Assembly (NCBI GenBank): GCA_015257485.1
Contig: JABZKC010000004.1
Location: 1 to 47,689, forward strand
Length of the DNA: 47,689 nucleotides
Source: Nanosynbacter sp.
Lineage (GTDB): Bacteria > Patescibacteriota > Saccharimonadia > Saccharimonadales > Saccharimonadaceae
Direction: 5' to 3'
Each line of letters opens with the position of its first letter. Position 1 is the stretch's first letter. Shown piece after piece: positions 32,042 through 40,673 of the stretch. A model generated the notes under the pieces. The model was not told the DNA's origin. It did not search any database and was given only the letters and a program-made list of their open reading frames with translations. A program made the translations under genes and the position numbers.

Positions 32042-34900
32042 ATGTCTCAGAAAAAAATTGAAAAAATTCAGGAAGCTAAAATTAAGGCTCCAAAAGTTAA
32101 AAAAGAACGCAAGCCAACTGATAAATTAGCTGATAAGACCACCACTACCCGCATTTTGCAGGGCGTTTTTGGTGACCCAGCCAAGCGCAATCTCGCGCGC
32201 ATGCGCAAAATCGTTAAAATCATCAATGGCCTCGAACCAAAATACGAAGCCATGTCTGATGACGAGCTCAAAGCTCAAACCAACGTCCTAAAAGAACGTC
32301 TGGACACTCTTAATAAGAAGGCCGAGGCTAATATCGCTCGTGCCAAACTAAAAGCTTCAGCTAAAAAATCTGAGACAAAAGCTGAATCTACTGACGGTAC
32401 TAAGAAGCAATCTACCTCTGTTAAATCGGAAAAACTTGAACGCAACGAAACCAAAATTTTAAGCGAAATCTTACCAGACGCCTTCGCCCTGGTGCGTGAA
32501 GCTACCAAGCGTGTTCTCGGCATGCGCCACTATGATGTTCAGATGATTGGTGGTATTGTCCTTCATGAAGGCAATGTCGCTGAAATGAAAACTGGTGAAG
32601 GTAAAACCTTGGTCGCACTTTTGCCATCTTTCTTGAATGCCTTAACTGGTCGTGGCGTCCACGTTGTCACCGTCAACGATTACCTCGCACAGCGTGACGC
32701 AGGTTGGAACGCCCCAGTCTATCACTTCCTCGGTATGAGTGTAGGTGTAATTATTGCTGACGCCAGCTTCCTCTATGATCCAGAATATATTAATGAAGAA
32801 CATACCGATGAGCGTATGCAACACTTGAAGCCTTGCACCAGAAAACAAGCCTATCAAGCTGATGTGACTTATGGTACGAATAACGAATTTGGCTTCGATT
32901 ATCTCCGTGATAACATGGTCAACGAAGTTGACTTCCTCCGCCAACGCGAACTTAATTTCGCCATCGTCGATGAGGTCGACTCGATTCTTATTGATGAAGC
33001 CAGGACTCCATTGATTATTTCTGCCCCAGCTGGTGATAATCCAGATTCTTATTATCAATTTGCCAAAATCGCCTCTCACCTCGGTCCAGACGATTATGTG
33101 CTCGACGAAAAACATCGCTCTGTCTCGCTCACTGATACTGGTATTGAAAAAGTCCAACGCATGCTTGGCATCGACAATCTTTATTCTGCTGACAATACCC
33201 GTCTGGTTTATCACATGGATCAAGCTTTGCGCGCTCAGGTAGTTTTCCAGCGTGATCGCGATTATGTTGTCACTAATCCTGGTGAAGTCATTATTGTCGA
33301 TGAAAACACTGGCCGTCTCATGCAGGGTCGTCGCTACAGCGAAGGTCTCCACCAAGCTATCGAAGCTAAAGAAAGCGTCGTAGTCAAAGAAGAATCTATG
33401 ACTCTAGCCACCATTTCTTTCCAGAATTTCTTCCGTCTTTACAATAAGCTCTCTGGTATGACCGGTACGGCTTTCACCGAAGCTGAAGAATTCCAGCAAA
33501 TCTACGCCCTCGACGTAATTCAAATTCCACCTAACCGTCCAATTATTCGTATCGATAAAGACGATCTAATTTTCCGCACTGAAGCCGGCAAGCTCCGCGC
33601 CATCGTTGAAGAAGTAAAGAAATTCCACGAAAAAGGTCAACCAGTTTTGATTGGCTCCGCCAGTATCGTGAAGAACGAATTAATCGCTAAATATCTCGAC
33701 GAAGCCGGACTCTCTTACGAATTACTTAACGCGAAGAATAATGAGCGTGAAGCCGCTATCGTCGAAAAAGCTGGTCAAAAAGGCGCGATTACTCTTGCCA
33801 CCAATATGGCTGGTCGTGGTACCGATATTAAGCTCACCGATGAAGTCAAAGAACTCGGCGGTCTCGTAGTAATCGGTTCCGAACGACATGATAGTCGCCG
33901 CGTGGATAACCAGCTCCGTGGTCGTGGTGGTCGTCAAGGTGACCCAGGTATCACTCAATTCTTTGTCTCTTGCGAAGACGATCTTATGCGCATTTTCCAG
34001 GGTAATCAGATTGGCGCCTTACTTAACCGTATCGGTATCGACGAAGATACTCCGATTCAAAACCGCAGTGTCACCAAGATGCTCGAAGCTGCCCAGAAAC
34101 GTATCGAAGGTTTCAATTTCGATTCCCGTAAAAACGTGGTACAGTATGACAACGTCATCAACCGCCACCGTCGCATCGTTTATCTCATGCGTCGCAGGAT
34201 TCTCGAAGGGGCAAATATCTCTGACGAAATTAACCGCCTTATCAAAGAAGCTGTGGCTGATTTGACCGCCGAAAGCATCCGTGTTAATCGTAATTTCATC
34301 AAAGAATTCCAATCTGTTTTCGATCTTGATCGTGACTTAATTATTGAAATTGGCTTCAAACGCAAGGAAGAAGAGCGCGCCAAACTTGCCACTCTTGCCG
34401 TCAAAGAAGCTTACGCTACCAAAGAGCTCGAATTCGGTGCCGACGTGATGCGCAAAATTGAACGTGAAGTCTATCTCAAGGTTCTCGACGCTCTCTGGAT
34501 GCAACACCTTGAAAACATGCAGTATCTCCGTGAAGGCATCCACTGGCGCTCGATTGGTCAGCGTGACCCATTAGTCGAATACCGCACTGAATCCCAAAAA
34601 CTCTTCGAAGGCCTCCAAAAGAATCTCCGTGAAGAAGTTTTGAAAATCCTCCTCTCCATTACCCCACAAGAAGCGGTCGCCACCGACACTATCGACGGGG
34701 AAGAGTACGACACTGAACTCACCAAGATGGCCGAATCTGCCACCAATCGCGGCGTTAACACTATCGAAGCTGGCGAAAAGAATCTTGATAACGAATTTGC
34801 CAAAAAACCAACCAAATCCGCTAGCCTCGGTGAAAAACGCAATAAGGCCAAAAAACAGAAAAAAGCTAAACGTCAAAACAAAAAGCACGGCCGCCGTTAA
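32042..34900 (+). CDS. secA: Preprotein translocase ATPase SecA
   Basis: Motor that pushes unfolded preproteins through SecYEG. Walker A is MKTGEGKTLVA, Walker B DEVDSILIDEARTPL, and the second helicase domain ends in TNMAGRGTDIKL and RGRGGRQGDPG. The length is 952. Two oddities are seen. A Lys/Ser/Glu-rich insert of about 45 residues lies between DDELKAQT and LPDAFALVREA near residues 95-140. The C-terminus ends in Lys/Arg-rich sequence without the zinc-binding cysteines used for SecB contact. ATG at 32042 fits the family and follows a GGAGG. The M16 peptidase starts two bases after its stop. Confidence 0.96.
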   Translation: MSQKKIEKIQEAKIKAPKVKKERKPTDKLADKTTTTRILQGVFGDPAKRNLARMRKIVKIINGLEPKYEAMSDDELKAQTNVLKERLDTLNKKAEANIARAKLKASAKKSETKAESTDGTKKQSTSVKSEKLERNETKILSEILPDAFALVREATKRVLGMRHYDVQMIGGIVLHEGNVAEMKTGEGKTLVALLPSFLNALTGRGVHVVTVNDYLAQRDAGWNAPVYHFLGMSVGVIIADASFLYDPEYINEEHTDERMQHLKPCTRKQAYQADVTYGTNNEFGFDYLRDNMVNEVDFLRQRELNFAIVDEVDSILIDEARTPLIISAPAGDNPDSYYQFAKIASHLGPDDYVLDEKHRSVSLTDTGIEKVQRMLGIDNLYSADNTRLVYHMDQALRAQVVFQRDRDYVVTNPGEVIIVDENTGRLMQGRRYSEGLHQAIEAKESVVVKEESMTLATISFQNFFRLYNKLSGMTGTAFTEAEEFQQIYALDVIQIPPNRPIIRIDKDDLIFRTEAGKLRAIVEEVKKFHEKGQPVLIGSASIVKNELIAKYLDEAGLSYELLNAKNNEREAAIVEKAGQKGAITLATNMAGRGTDIKLTDEVKELGGLVVIGSERHDSRRVDNQLRGRGGRQGDPGITQFFVSCEDDLMRIFQGNQIGALLNRIGIDEDTPIQNRSVTKMLEAAQKRIEGFNFDSRKNVVQYDNVINRHRRIVYLMRRRILEGANISDEINRLIKEAVADLTAESIRVNRNFIKEFQSVFDLDRDLIIEIGFKRKEEERAKLATLAVKEAYATKELEFGADVMRKIEREVYLKVLDALWMQHLENMQYLREGIHWRSIGQRDPLVEYRTESQKLFEGLQKNLREEVLKILLSITPQEAVATDTIDGEEYDTELTKMAESATNRGVNTIEAGEKNLDNEFAKKPTKSASLGEKRNKAKKQKKAKRQNKKHGRR

Positions 34901-34902
34901 AC

Positions 34903-36174
34903 ATGAAACATTCCATTGAAGAAATTGAATTAAAAAACGGCGCCAAAGGTCTTTTAATTGACGTACCAGGTGCTTCCGTCATGAACATGAAAGTCCAATT
35001 TCGTGGCGGCATGCGCTTCGCCAAAAGTCCAGAACTCTACGAAATTGCACATATTGTTGAGCATCTCAGCTTCGGTGCTAACGCCAAATATCCTGATGAA
35101 TCTACTTACGAGGCTGAATTTACCAAAAACGGTGCTTACCATAATGCTTGGACTTCCGATTATTCCGTTTGTTACGAAACCGAATGTGCGGATTTTGAAT
35201 GGGACCGTATTTTAGATCTCAAACGCATTGCTATTACTTCACCCAAATTTAACGACGCGGAATTAAAAAGTGAAAAAGGCAACGTTCGCGCCGAACTCAC
35301 TGGCTACATGAACGATTATGGCCGTCTACTTTGGCCACGTCTCCAAAAAGCCATTGGCGAAAACGTTCTGAATTTACGCGAACGTCTTTCCACCATTAAC
35401 AACATCACCCTTGATGACATTAACGAGCATTACCGCCGCACTCACACCGCGAACAATATGCGTTTTATTATTGCCGGCCAAACCAAGCATCGCAAAAAAG
35501 AAATTATTCGCAATCTCGAAAGCTGGGAATTAAGCCCCGGTGAACGTTTCGAAATTCCTGTCGACGAACTACATTCTTCTAATGCCGTCCTGATTAAGCG
35601 AAAAGACGCCAGCAATATCACCTTTGGTTTTTCCATGATTACTCCGAGACGCCTTTCCACCGAAGAAACTCAAGCCATGGGCGCTCTCAATCACTTACTA
35701 AATGGTACTATGAGCAGTCGCATTTTTGGCCAAGCTCGTCGTCGCGGTCTAGTCTATGGTATGGGCAGTGGAATTAATAGTACCAACCATTATTCTTCCT
35801 GGGATTTTGATGGCGAAGTTAACCTCGAAACTTCCGAAGAACTCTTTACATTAATTCAACTCGAAATGATTAAAGCTCTCAATGGTGAGATTTCTGACAC
35901 TGACATCGAAGCCGTGAAGACCTACGCTCTTGGTCGCTATCAAATGGGCGCCCAGACCGTCAGCCAGATTTCCGATTATTACACCGATGACTATTTTATG
36001 ACCGAAAAAGTCGAATTTTATGATAATTTCCCAAATATTATTAAACAAATCAGCAAACCCCTGATCGTCGAACTCGCTCGCGAATTTGCCGGCTCCGGTA
36101 TTCATGCCATGGTCGCAGTTGGCTCCGTCGAAAAACAAATCATCAACCAGCTGGCCAATTGTCTGGTTTTCTAA
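34903..36174 (+). CDS. M16 family zinc metallopeptidase
   Basis: 423-residue pitrilysin-clan peptidase. The inverted zinc motif HxxEH is HIVEH at residues 50-54, with the third ligand Glu in the downstream SEKGNVRAEL segment. The C-terminal inactive-type M16 repeat includes GLVYGMGSGI. Members digest small peptides or process secreted proteins. It is tightly linked to secA (2-nt gap), so it may clear signal peptides or act on exported products; that is inference. It is the last core-composition gene before the AT-rich island. Confidence 0.9.
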   Translation: MKHSIEEIELKNGAKGLLIDVPGASVMNMKVQFRGGMRFAKSPELYEIAHIVEHLSFGANAKYPDESTYEAEFTKNGAYHNAWTSDYSVCYETECADFEWDRILDLKRIAITSPKFNDAELKSEKGNVRAELTGYMNDYGRLLWPRLQKAIGENVLNLRERLSTINNITLDDINEHYRRTHTANNMRFIIAGQTKHRKKEIIRNLESWELSPGERFEIPVDELHSSNAVLIKRKDASNITFGFSMITPRRLSTEETQAMGALNHLLNGTMSSRIFGQARRRGLVYGMGSGINSTNHYSSWDFDGEVNLETSEELFTLIQLEMIKALNGEISDTDIEAVKTYALGRYQMGAQTVSQISDYYTDDYFMTEKVEFYDNFPNIIKQISKPLIVELAREFAGSGIHAMVAVGSVEKQIINQLANCLVF

Positions 36175-36185
36175 CTAAGCTTCTT

Positions 36186-36214
36186 TTGACATTTTTATCT
36201 TTTTCTTATATATA
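36186..36214 (+). promoter_or_regulatory. Promoter of the AT-rich operon, predicted leaderless
   Basis: Consensus TTGACA at 36186-36191, 17 nt, TATATA at 36209-36214; ATG follows 6 nt later at 36221. It is among the best -35/-10 pairs in the window. Confidence 0.75.
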
Positions 36215-36220
36215 TTAGGT

Positions 36221-37173
36221 ATGGGACCAAATATAACAATCAAAAATGTATTAAATAGTTTACCTAAATATTCACTAAACGACGATGAAATCACTATAAA
36301 TATATATCCCAGAATACATTTTTTCAGCCTGGACCTATCTAACAATGATGGTTTTATAAGGCATGGTTCTATGGGGTGTTCAATAAAAGAAGCTCCAATC
36401 TTTGTAAAAATATCCAAATCATTTAAAGATAAAATATGCAGCAATATAGATATATCCAAAATTGATAATAAAATTAATTTTACCAAAATACGGGATTTTT
36501 TAAATGTAAATAATTCATGGAATGTTAAAATAGAAACAACAGATAATGCAATTAAAAATCACGTTGGAATTGGATTAAGTACGCAAATTGAATGCGCAAT
36601 TTTATGGGGGTGTGCTATGCTAAGCAATAAAAAATTAAATATTGTAGATCTTTATAGATATGGTATCGGCAGAACATCTACACTTGGCTTAAAACTTTTT
36701 TTAATCCTGGATTAATAATAGAATTTGGACTGAAAGCACAAAACAATATAGATACTACTGTATATGATATTAAAAATTTTCCATTTAATATTGATTTATT
36801 TATACCAAAGAATGAATATTCATTATCAGGAGAATCTGAAGATAAATTCTGGGATAAAATATTACCAACATCAGCGTTAAGTTCTTATAAAATATCATAT
36901 GACATACTATATAAACTCATACCAAGCATAATTAATGTTGACTTCGATACTTTTAGTAGAACCATTAATCAAATAAATTCAATTGGCACAAAGAAATATG
37001 AAGAGGCCATACAACACAAGAAAACAACAGTATTAATAAATGAGTGCAGGAAGATATCCTCAGCAGCAGCAATAAGTTCCATGGGGCCAACAACATACTT
37101 ATTCACAACAAGAGGTACTGCTATTTCACACCTAAATTACCACGACGACTGGAAGCATTATAACTATGAATAA
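36221..37173 (+). CDS. Beta-RFAP synthase-like GHMP-superfamily protein, interrupted by a -1 frameshift
   Basis: Matches the beta-ribofuranosylaminobenzene 5'-phosphate synthase family, which joins PRPP to an aromatic acid to form a C-riboside. Signatures in order: PRIHFFSLDL near the N-terminus, GSMGCSI, NHVGIGLSTQIECA, GIGRTSTLGLK, then in the -1 frame NPGLIIEFG and the family end ISSMGPTTYL. The first frame stops at 36713-36715, while the homology continues in the -1 frame to TAA at 37171-37173. A T7 run followed by A contains the slippery heptamer TTTTTTA exactly in phase at 36697-36703. Frameshifted product: 317 residues, the family's usual size. Its restored stop overlaps the next ATG by 8 nt. 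Programmed frameshift, mutation or assembly error cannot be told apart here. Confidence 0.72.
36697..36703 (+). other. Candidate -1 ribosomal frameshift (or transcriptional slippage) site
   Basis: T TTT TTA in the zero frame, of the X XXY YYZ type. A slip back by one base continues as AAT CCT GGA into a 156-codon open frame that carries the second half of the family. The downstream AATCCTGGATT repeat is only a weak stimulator candidate. Confidence 0.55.
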
Positions 37174-38089
37174 TGTAAAAGTAAATATTGTTGTTATATC
37201 ATACAATGCATTTGAATATCTAAAAACAACAATAGAGCAAATTTTTAATACAACAAAAATATGCTACTACCTAACAATTATAGATAATGGATCAGACAAA
37301 GACGTTCGTAATTATTTATCTGACTTACGAGAACGTGGTACTTGTATGGGTATAATTCTTTGTTTTAATAACACAAACATTGGTGCAATAGAGGCACTTA
37401 ATCAAGCATATTCACTATCGCTAAAGTTAAATGTTGATTATATCTGTAAATGCGATAATGATATTTACATGTGGGATTTCTGGCTAACAACACTCATAGA
37501 CTCCATGGAGTTAGACGGTGATATTGGAATGATGGGAGCCTTAAGGGTCTCAAAATATACAAAATCAATTGACCCTGCAGTGGATACTCGTTTCGTACAA
37601 TCAAAGATACAAGGTCTTCCACCAAAACTGGAAATATCACGGTTTTTTAACGATAATATATCTAAAAACTTAAATATTTTACTCGAAAATAATGGTGGTG
37701 GTATTAAAGTTTTAACAAAAATACCATCATCCATACCAGGCCACTGTGTTCTAATAAAGATTAAAGCTTTGAAAGAGATTGGCTTCTTAGCGGACCCTAG
37801 ATACCATAAATATGGAACAGATGACATTGATTTATGTTGGGAATTTCTTAAACATAATTATAAAATTGCAGTAAATAATAATGTTTTTGTCTACCATTTT
37901 AGACACAAATCACTACCAGAAGGCTCAGAAAGGCAAAATATTCTACGCACCAATAACCTAATTTTTTACAACAAGTGGATTAAAGAAATAACAGCATTAC
38001 GAAAAGATATAAATTTCTCCACATATCTCAATGATAAAAATAACGAAGATTATGACGTTATAAGATATATGATAAAAAATTGGAGATAG
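37166..38089 (+). CDS. GT2-family glycosyltransferase
   Basis: 307 residues with a GT-A fold. The N-terminus NIVVISYNAFEYLKTTIEQI and LTIIDNGSDKD are typical of family 2 enzymes. The nucleotide-sugar/metal motif is DND in YICKCDNDIYMWDFW (about residues 97-99), and the acceptor-side motif is GTDDIDLCWEF (about 212-222). No membrane helices are evident, so it should be cytosolic or peripheral. It overlaps the end of the frameshifted upstream gene by 8 nt and abuts the next gene. Codon use (ATA Ile, AGA Arg) is foreign to the core genes. Donor and acceptor are unknown. Confidence 0.85.
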   Translation: MNNVKVNIVVISYNAFEYLKTTIEQIFNTTKICYYLTIIDNGSDKDVRNYLSDLRERGTCMGIILCFNNTNIGAIEALNQAYSLSLKLNVDYICKCDNDIYMWDFWLTTLIDSMELDGDIGMMGALRVSKYTKSIDPAVDTRFVQSKIQGLPPKLEISRFFNDNISKNLNILLENNGGGIKVLTKIPSSIPGHCVLIKIKALKEIGFLADPRYHKYGTDDIDLCWEFLKHNYKIAVNNNVFVYHFRHKSLPEGSERQNILRTNNLIFYNKWIKEITALRKDINFSTYLNDKNNEDYDVIRYMIKNWR

Positions 38090-38091
38090 TT

Positions 38092-39120
38092 ATGAAGAAA
38101 AATAATAAAGCCACAATAATCGCAGCATTTGGATGCCTAGGTAAAACAACTTTGGCAACAAAATTTCCAAATCAAATATTAGATTTAGAATCCACATATT
38201 ACGAATATATCTACAATGAGGATATTAGAGATGTTGAAAAAATTAAAGGAGCTGCCAATAGAATTCACAACACAAATTTTCCACAAAATTACATAGACGC
38301 CATAACTAACAATTTACATAAGTATAAGTTTATTTTTATTGTCCTATCAAAAGAAGTATTAAGCTGCCTGGAAAAACTAGGCATAGAGTACACTATCTTA
38401 TATCCATCAAAAGAAAAAGCATGTGAGGTTATACTAGATGCAAAAAAACGTGGTAACAATAACTTATATATAGATAGATTAAAAGAAATATTAAAAGATG
38501 ATAGTGATTATTTAATTTTCAAGAAAAAATTTAAACCCATAGACCTGTATCTTGTCCCACCAAAAAAATACATAGAGCATTATATTAATGAAAAATATAA
38601 AAACGCCCTAGTAATACAAAAAATACAAAAAAAAGCAGATTTTTATGGTGGTTTCAAATATCATGGAGTAAATTATAAGGTAGATTTTTATAGTTTAACT
38701 AATAAAGAAATTCCAAAACTTCCCTGGTCACAAGTTTATGTTATTGGCAATTACAATAACATGGTTCCGATAGTAAAATACAACTCATCTAGAGAAAATT
38801 TACCTGGTGGTGGAGTAAAACTTCATGAAAATATAATCCAAGCCGCACGAAGAGAAATTATTGAGGAATTAAATATGTCAATAGAGGATTGGTCCCCAAT
38901 TGGATATCAGCGTGTCTACGATGACTTAGGAAATGAATGTTATCAATTGCGCATCTATGGCTTACTAAAAAAACTTGGCGAATTCAAAAAAGACACAGGT
39001 GGCACCGTTGTCGGATACGAATTAGTTGATATAGCTAATTTAAATAGTCGAATCGGATATGGCGAAATTGGGGATTACATAGTTAAACGGGTCAAAAGAT
39101 TTTATGGAAAGAAATCATAA
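38092..39120 (+). CDS. P-loop kinase-like domain fused to a NUDIX hydrolase
   Basis: 342 residues in two domains. The N-terminal half has a Walker A loop FGCLGKTTLA (about residues 12-21). It also has IFIVLSKEVLSCLEKLGIEYTILYPS-type sequence resembling P-loop nucleotide-kinase-like proteins found in phages. The C-terminal half carries a complete NUDIX box at about residues 238-262: G-x5-E, seven residues, then REIIEELNM. The two activities suggest phosphorylation and pyrophosphate hydrolysis of one nucleotide-like metabolite. GGAG inside the preceding gene's last codons sets the ATG at 38092 rather than the in-frame codon at 38080. It overlaps the next gene by 17 nt. Confidence 0.82.
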   Translation: MKKNNKATIIAAFGCLGKTTLATKFPNQILDLESTYYEYIYNEDIRDVEKIKGAANRIHNTNFPQNYIDAITNNLHKYKFIFIVLSKEVLSCLEKLGIEYTILYPSKEKACEVILDAKKRGNNNLYIDRLKEILKDDSDYLIFKKKFKPIDLYLVPPKKYIEHYINEKYKNALVIQKIQKKADFYGGFKYHGVNYKVDFYSLTNKEIPKLPWSQVYVIGNYNNMVPIVKYNSSRENLPGGGVKLHENIIQAARREIIEELNMSIEDWSPIGYQRVYDDLGNECYQLRIYGLLKKLGEFKKDTGGTVVGYELVDIANLNSRIGYGEIGDYIVKRVKRFYGKKS

Positions 39121-40618
39121 TACTATAGCAGTAACCGGATTAAGCGGAGTAGGTAAAGATTTTTTGATAGAACATGCAATTTTTGATAAAAATAATACAC
39201 AAATCTATTCCACAAATAGAATACTCGCAGAATTATTAAAAAAGAATAACATCGACGCAAAAACACTCACTTCTGAAGAAAATATCGACGATATTGAACG
39301 CGAAGCAAATACATTAATACTAGATTCAATAAATAATGCACAAAATAAACACCATATTTTAAATACGCACATTACGCATGTGCGTGGTGATGACATATAC
39401 GTAGATAATAAAACAATTGAGTCTCTAAAACCCAGAGACATAGTTCTAGTTAAGGCTGACCCAGATACCATAATTAAACGAAGACAAAATGATAGCAGCA
39501 GAAATAGAATGCCAAGAACAGTTGACGAAATTGAAACACAGCAAACATTAGAAGAGTCATATGCATCACAAATCAGCAAAAAGATCGGATCTCGTGTTAT
39601 TAAGCTAATAAATGAAGATCAAAACACAGAGGAAAATATTTCTGAATTAAAAAGTATCCTAAGAACATCACTTCGCAAGGATGAGTATCAAGACAAGATA
39701 TTCAGTAAACAAGATCTAGTTGCAAAAATCATAGAAAACCCAGAATCCAGAATAGACATGGCTAAATATGTCTTTAATAAACCTACGCCAAATGAAGAAA
39801 AATTATTAGGACTTATACCTAGAAACTTATCCGAAATTAATCAAGCCAATATTATATACCAAATGGTATGCAATAGAACATCGTATAGTCAGGATTTTTA
39901 TTTGAATTTCCATAACATTCCAAAATTAAGAGATTCCTATAATTTAATAATGACCAATAAGACATCCAGCCTAAACGAAAATATAAATTTCATGATTTGT
40001 CAAGGAATAGCCATACATCTAGCTGAATTACTGAAGTATAAGTTAAACAAAACTGGGTTTATTGAAAATCAAGAAAATTTCAATGATGGAAACATACACA
40101 TACCACATACTACATATAGCATAAAGCTGCTTGATGACAGCAATAAATATCATGAAATTGTATTTGATCCAATAAATGATTTCTTTTCATCAGATTTATT
40201 AGCGTGTAAATTACATATTCCAGTTAATATCTTAGATGACGCAGAAAAACGAATTCAAACTATGCGTAATTTTTATAACAGTATCACTAGTAATATAAAA
40301 AACTCAACAGAATTAATTAATACAATAAATAAGAAACTTCCATTCTATAATTTACAACCAATAGAGAGAAGTAGTTTTATTTCTGGATTACTACAAAGCT
40401 ATGGTAAAAAAATAAATTCAATAATACCCTGTGATCGTTTTTTATTGACCAATGATGTGCAAGAAGAGCTCATATCTATATTTAAACTTGATGGACTTTT
40501 CTATATGAACAAACAGGATACAGTTATTGACCTTAATAAAGATATTCTTCAAAAATTAGAAAAATCAGGGTCGCTAGCCTGTATAAGTAAAAATCGTCAT
40601 ATTTTTTTCAATAAATAA
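39104..40618 (+). CDS. AdkA-like P-loop kinase with a large uncharacterised C-terminal domain
   Basis: 504 residues. The N-terminal 190 resemble archaeal-type adenylate kinase: Walker A TGLSGVGKD (about residues 12-20), HITHVRGDDIYVD, and DIVLVKADPDTIIKRRQND followed by a helix with IETQQTLEESYA. The C-terminal 310 residues match nothing I recognise. They are alpha/beta, with conserved-looking DSNKYHEIVFDPINDFFSSD and a helical tail. The ATG at 39104 lies inside the preceding gene, so translation is coupled. Low-GC codon use matches the rest of the operon. It could activate a nucleoside-like product made by the first gene; this is speculation from context. Confidence 0.7.
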   Translation: MERNHNTIAVTGLSGVGKDFLIEHAIFDKNNTQIYSTNRILAELLKKNNIDAKTLTSEENIDDIEREANTLILDSINNAQNKHHILNTHITHVRGDDIYVDNKTIESLKPRDIVLVKADPDTIIKRRQNDSSRNRMPRTVDEIETQQTLEESYASQISKKIGSRVIKLINEDQNTEENISELKSILRTSLRKDEYQDKIFSKQDLVAKIIENPESRIDMAKYVFNKPTPNEEKLLGLIPRNLSEINQANIIYQMVCNRTSYSQDFYLNFHNIPKLRDSYNLIMTNKTSSLNENINFMICQGIAIHLAELLKYKLNKTGFIENQENFNDGNIHIPHTTYSIKLLDDSNKYHEIVFDPINDFFSSDLLACKLHIPVNILDDAEKRIQTMRNFYNSITSNIKNSTELINTINKKLPFYNLQPIERSSFISGLLQSYGKKINSIIPCDRFLLTNDVQEELISIFKLDGLFYMNKQDTVIDLNKDILQKLEKSGSLACISKNRHIFFNK

Positions 40619-40658
40619 CTTAAAAATATCTCAAAACAAAAATTTCCCTAAATTAAAG

Positions 40659-40667
40659 TGCTATAAT
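40659..40667 (+). promoter_or_regulatory. Extended -10 promoter of murD, predicted leaderless
   Basis: TGCTATAAT ends 6 nt before the ATG at 40674. Confidence 0.72.
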
Positions 40668-40673
40668 AAGTTC

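Noticed and set aside
36221..40618. Prophage remnant
   Set aside because: No integrase, terminase, capsid or repressor genes and no attachment repeats were seen; only the N-half of one protein recalls phage kinases.
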